A stretch of 6,620 nt of DNA from an uncultured Elusimicrobia bacterium. Lineage in GTDB: Bacteria; Elusimicrobiota; Endomicrobiia; Endomicrobiales; Endomicrobiaceae. Of the stretch, positions 6,045-6,620 are shown in pieces; position 1 is the first letter of the stretch; every line of letters starts with the position of its first letter. The translations under genes and the position numbers were made by a program. The stretch lies in the NCBI GenBank assembly GCA_947168325.1, contig CAMVLN010000083.1, positions 1 through 6,620 of the forward strand, written 5' to 3'. The notes under the pieces are model-generated. The model worked only from the letters and a program-made list of their open reading frames with translations, made no database searches and had not been told where the DNA came from.

Positions 6045-6620
6045 TTAAATTCTGTAAATAAGTTTCGTAAATATAATCCCAAGTGTTGATATATTTTTTT
6101 ACACGAAAATAATTATCTATTATGGCAGGTAATCTCTTTTGATATTCTTCATTAGTACATCTTTTTAAAATTTCCTTTATATTTGATTTTTGAGTTATAC
6201 AAATAATACCATCTATATTAAAAAATTTTTCTATCTCAGTTGCACCAAGATATATAGGAATTGTTTGGTTTGCAAAAGCACATATTAACCTTTCTGTAAA
6301 CAAGTATGGTGTTTGAATATTTTCTATACAAATAGAATACCTGTAATTTCGTAAAGTTGTATCAATACTAACAAATTTACCACCATCAAAAGTGCCAAAA
6401 GTATCACATAAATTTTCTTTTTTACACAAATTAGCTAAATCATATCTAAATTTATGTAATTTACACATTGATTTATCTGAAGATAGTATTGAAACATTTT
6501 TATTTTTATATTTATAATTATCTTCTTTACAAAAACTACCATTATATAGAGATGCATTCATTGGTGCAAATTTAGCATTTTTAACTGTATCTAAAATAAA
6601 TTTAGAATTCGTAAAAATAT
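6037..6620 (-). CDS. Glycosyltransferase family 10 (fucosyltransferase-type), C-terminal part; start outside window
   Basis: The stop is at 6039-6037 and the frame stays open to the right edge, giving at least 193 codons. The ATG at 6561 is probably internal: it has no ribosome binding site, and the 19 codons before it (starting IFTNSKFILDTVKNAKFAP) read as family sequence resembling the F-T-x-x-x-x-L strand-helix preceding the GT10 donor domain. Within the fragment, VSILSSDKSM (about 6495-6466) is the usual 'V-S-x-x-x-S-N/D-K' strand. CDTFGTF comes next. YRYSICIENIQTPYLFTERL (6351-6292) with FANQTIPIYLGATEIEKFF (6276-6220) is the diagnostic alpha-1,3-fucosyltransferase motif: F/C-x-x-x-E-N, then T-E-R/K-L, then P-I-Y-x-G. 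Such enzymes transfer fucose from GDP-fucose onto GlcNAc or related sugars of LPS and other glycans. The family is confident; the exact sugar is not. It faces the ligase gene tail to tail, in what looks like a polysaccharide locus. Confidence 0.87.
   Translation of the reverse strand, partial: IFTNSKFILDTVKNAKFAPMNASLYNGSFCKEDNYKYKNKNVSILSSDKSMCKLHKFRYDLANLCKKENLCDTFGTFDGGKFVSIDTTLRNYRYSICIENIQTPYLFTERLICAFANQTIPIYLGATEIEKFFNIDGIICITQKSNIKEILKRCTNEEYQKRLPAIIDNYFRVKKYINTWDYIYETYLQNLIN

Noticed and set aside
6037..6561. ATG at 6561 as the true start of the GT10 gene (174 codons)
   Set aside because: The frame stays open upstream to the window edge, the upstream codons look like family sequence, and no ribosome binding site precedes this ATG.

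Overview
This is an AT-rich bacterial window holding three housekeeping genes flanked on both sides by surface-polysaccharide genes. The organism is probably a Gram-negative, LPS-bearing anaerobe or host-associated bacterium. The evidence is a putative heptosyltransferase, a WaaL/Wzy-type ligase and a family 10 (fucosyltransferase-type) glycosyltransferase, together with HrcA/CIRCE-type heat-shock control. The combination would fit Elusimicrobiota/Endomicrobia or another low-GC didermic phylum, but that placement is a guess from composition and gene style.

Layout. Positions 1-588 (minus) carry the N-terminal 196 residues of a GT9 heptosyltransferase-like protein whose C-terminus lies beyond the left edge. 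A 165-bp divergent spacer follows. metG (754-2304, plus) encodes a short methionyl-tRNA synthetase. Positions 2305-2529 hold a tandemly duplicated control region: two near-identical TTGACA-17-TATAAT promoters, each running into a CIRCE operator, placed 116 bp apart. groES (2530-2817) and groEL (2848-4479) form a classic bicistronic operon closed by a strong intrinsic terminator (4510-4544). A 345-bp, very AT-rich gap holds only a plausible promoter. An O-antigen ligase-family membrane protein (4890-6044, plus) then meets, tail to tail with an 8-bp overlap, a GT10 glycosyltransferase on the minus strand. That gene stays open to the right edge, so its start is outside the window.

How the parts work together. 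GroES/GroEL fold proteins under heat-shock control by the HrcA repressor (hrcA is not in the window). MetG charges tRNA-Met, and its transcript may read into groESL because no terminator separates them. The outer genes look like parts of an LPS or outer-surface glycan locus: core sugar transfer, ligation or polymerisation of a glycan, and fucosyl-type decoration.

I found no CRISPR array, tRNA, rRNA, insertion sequence or clearly novel system. The most unusual feature is the duplicated HrcA-controlled promoter. Its upstream copy seems to carry a decayed groES leader, including a degraded ribosome binding site.
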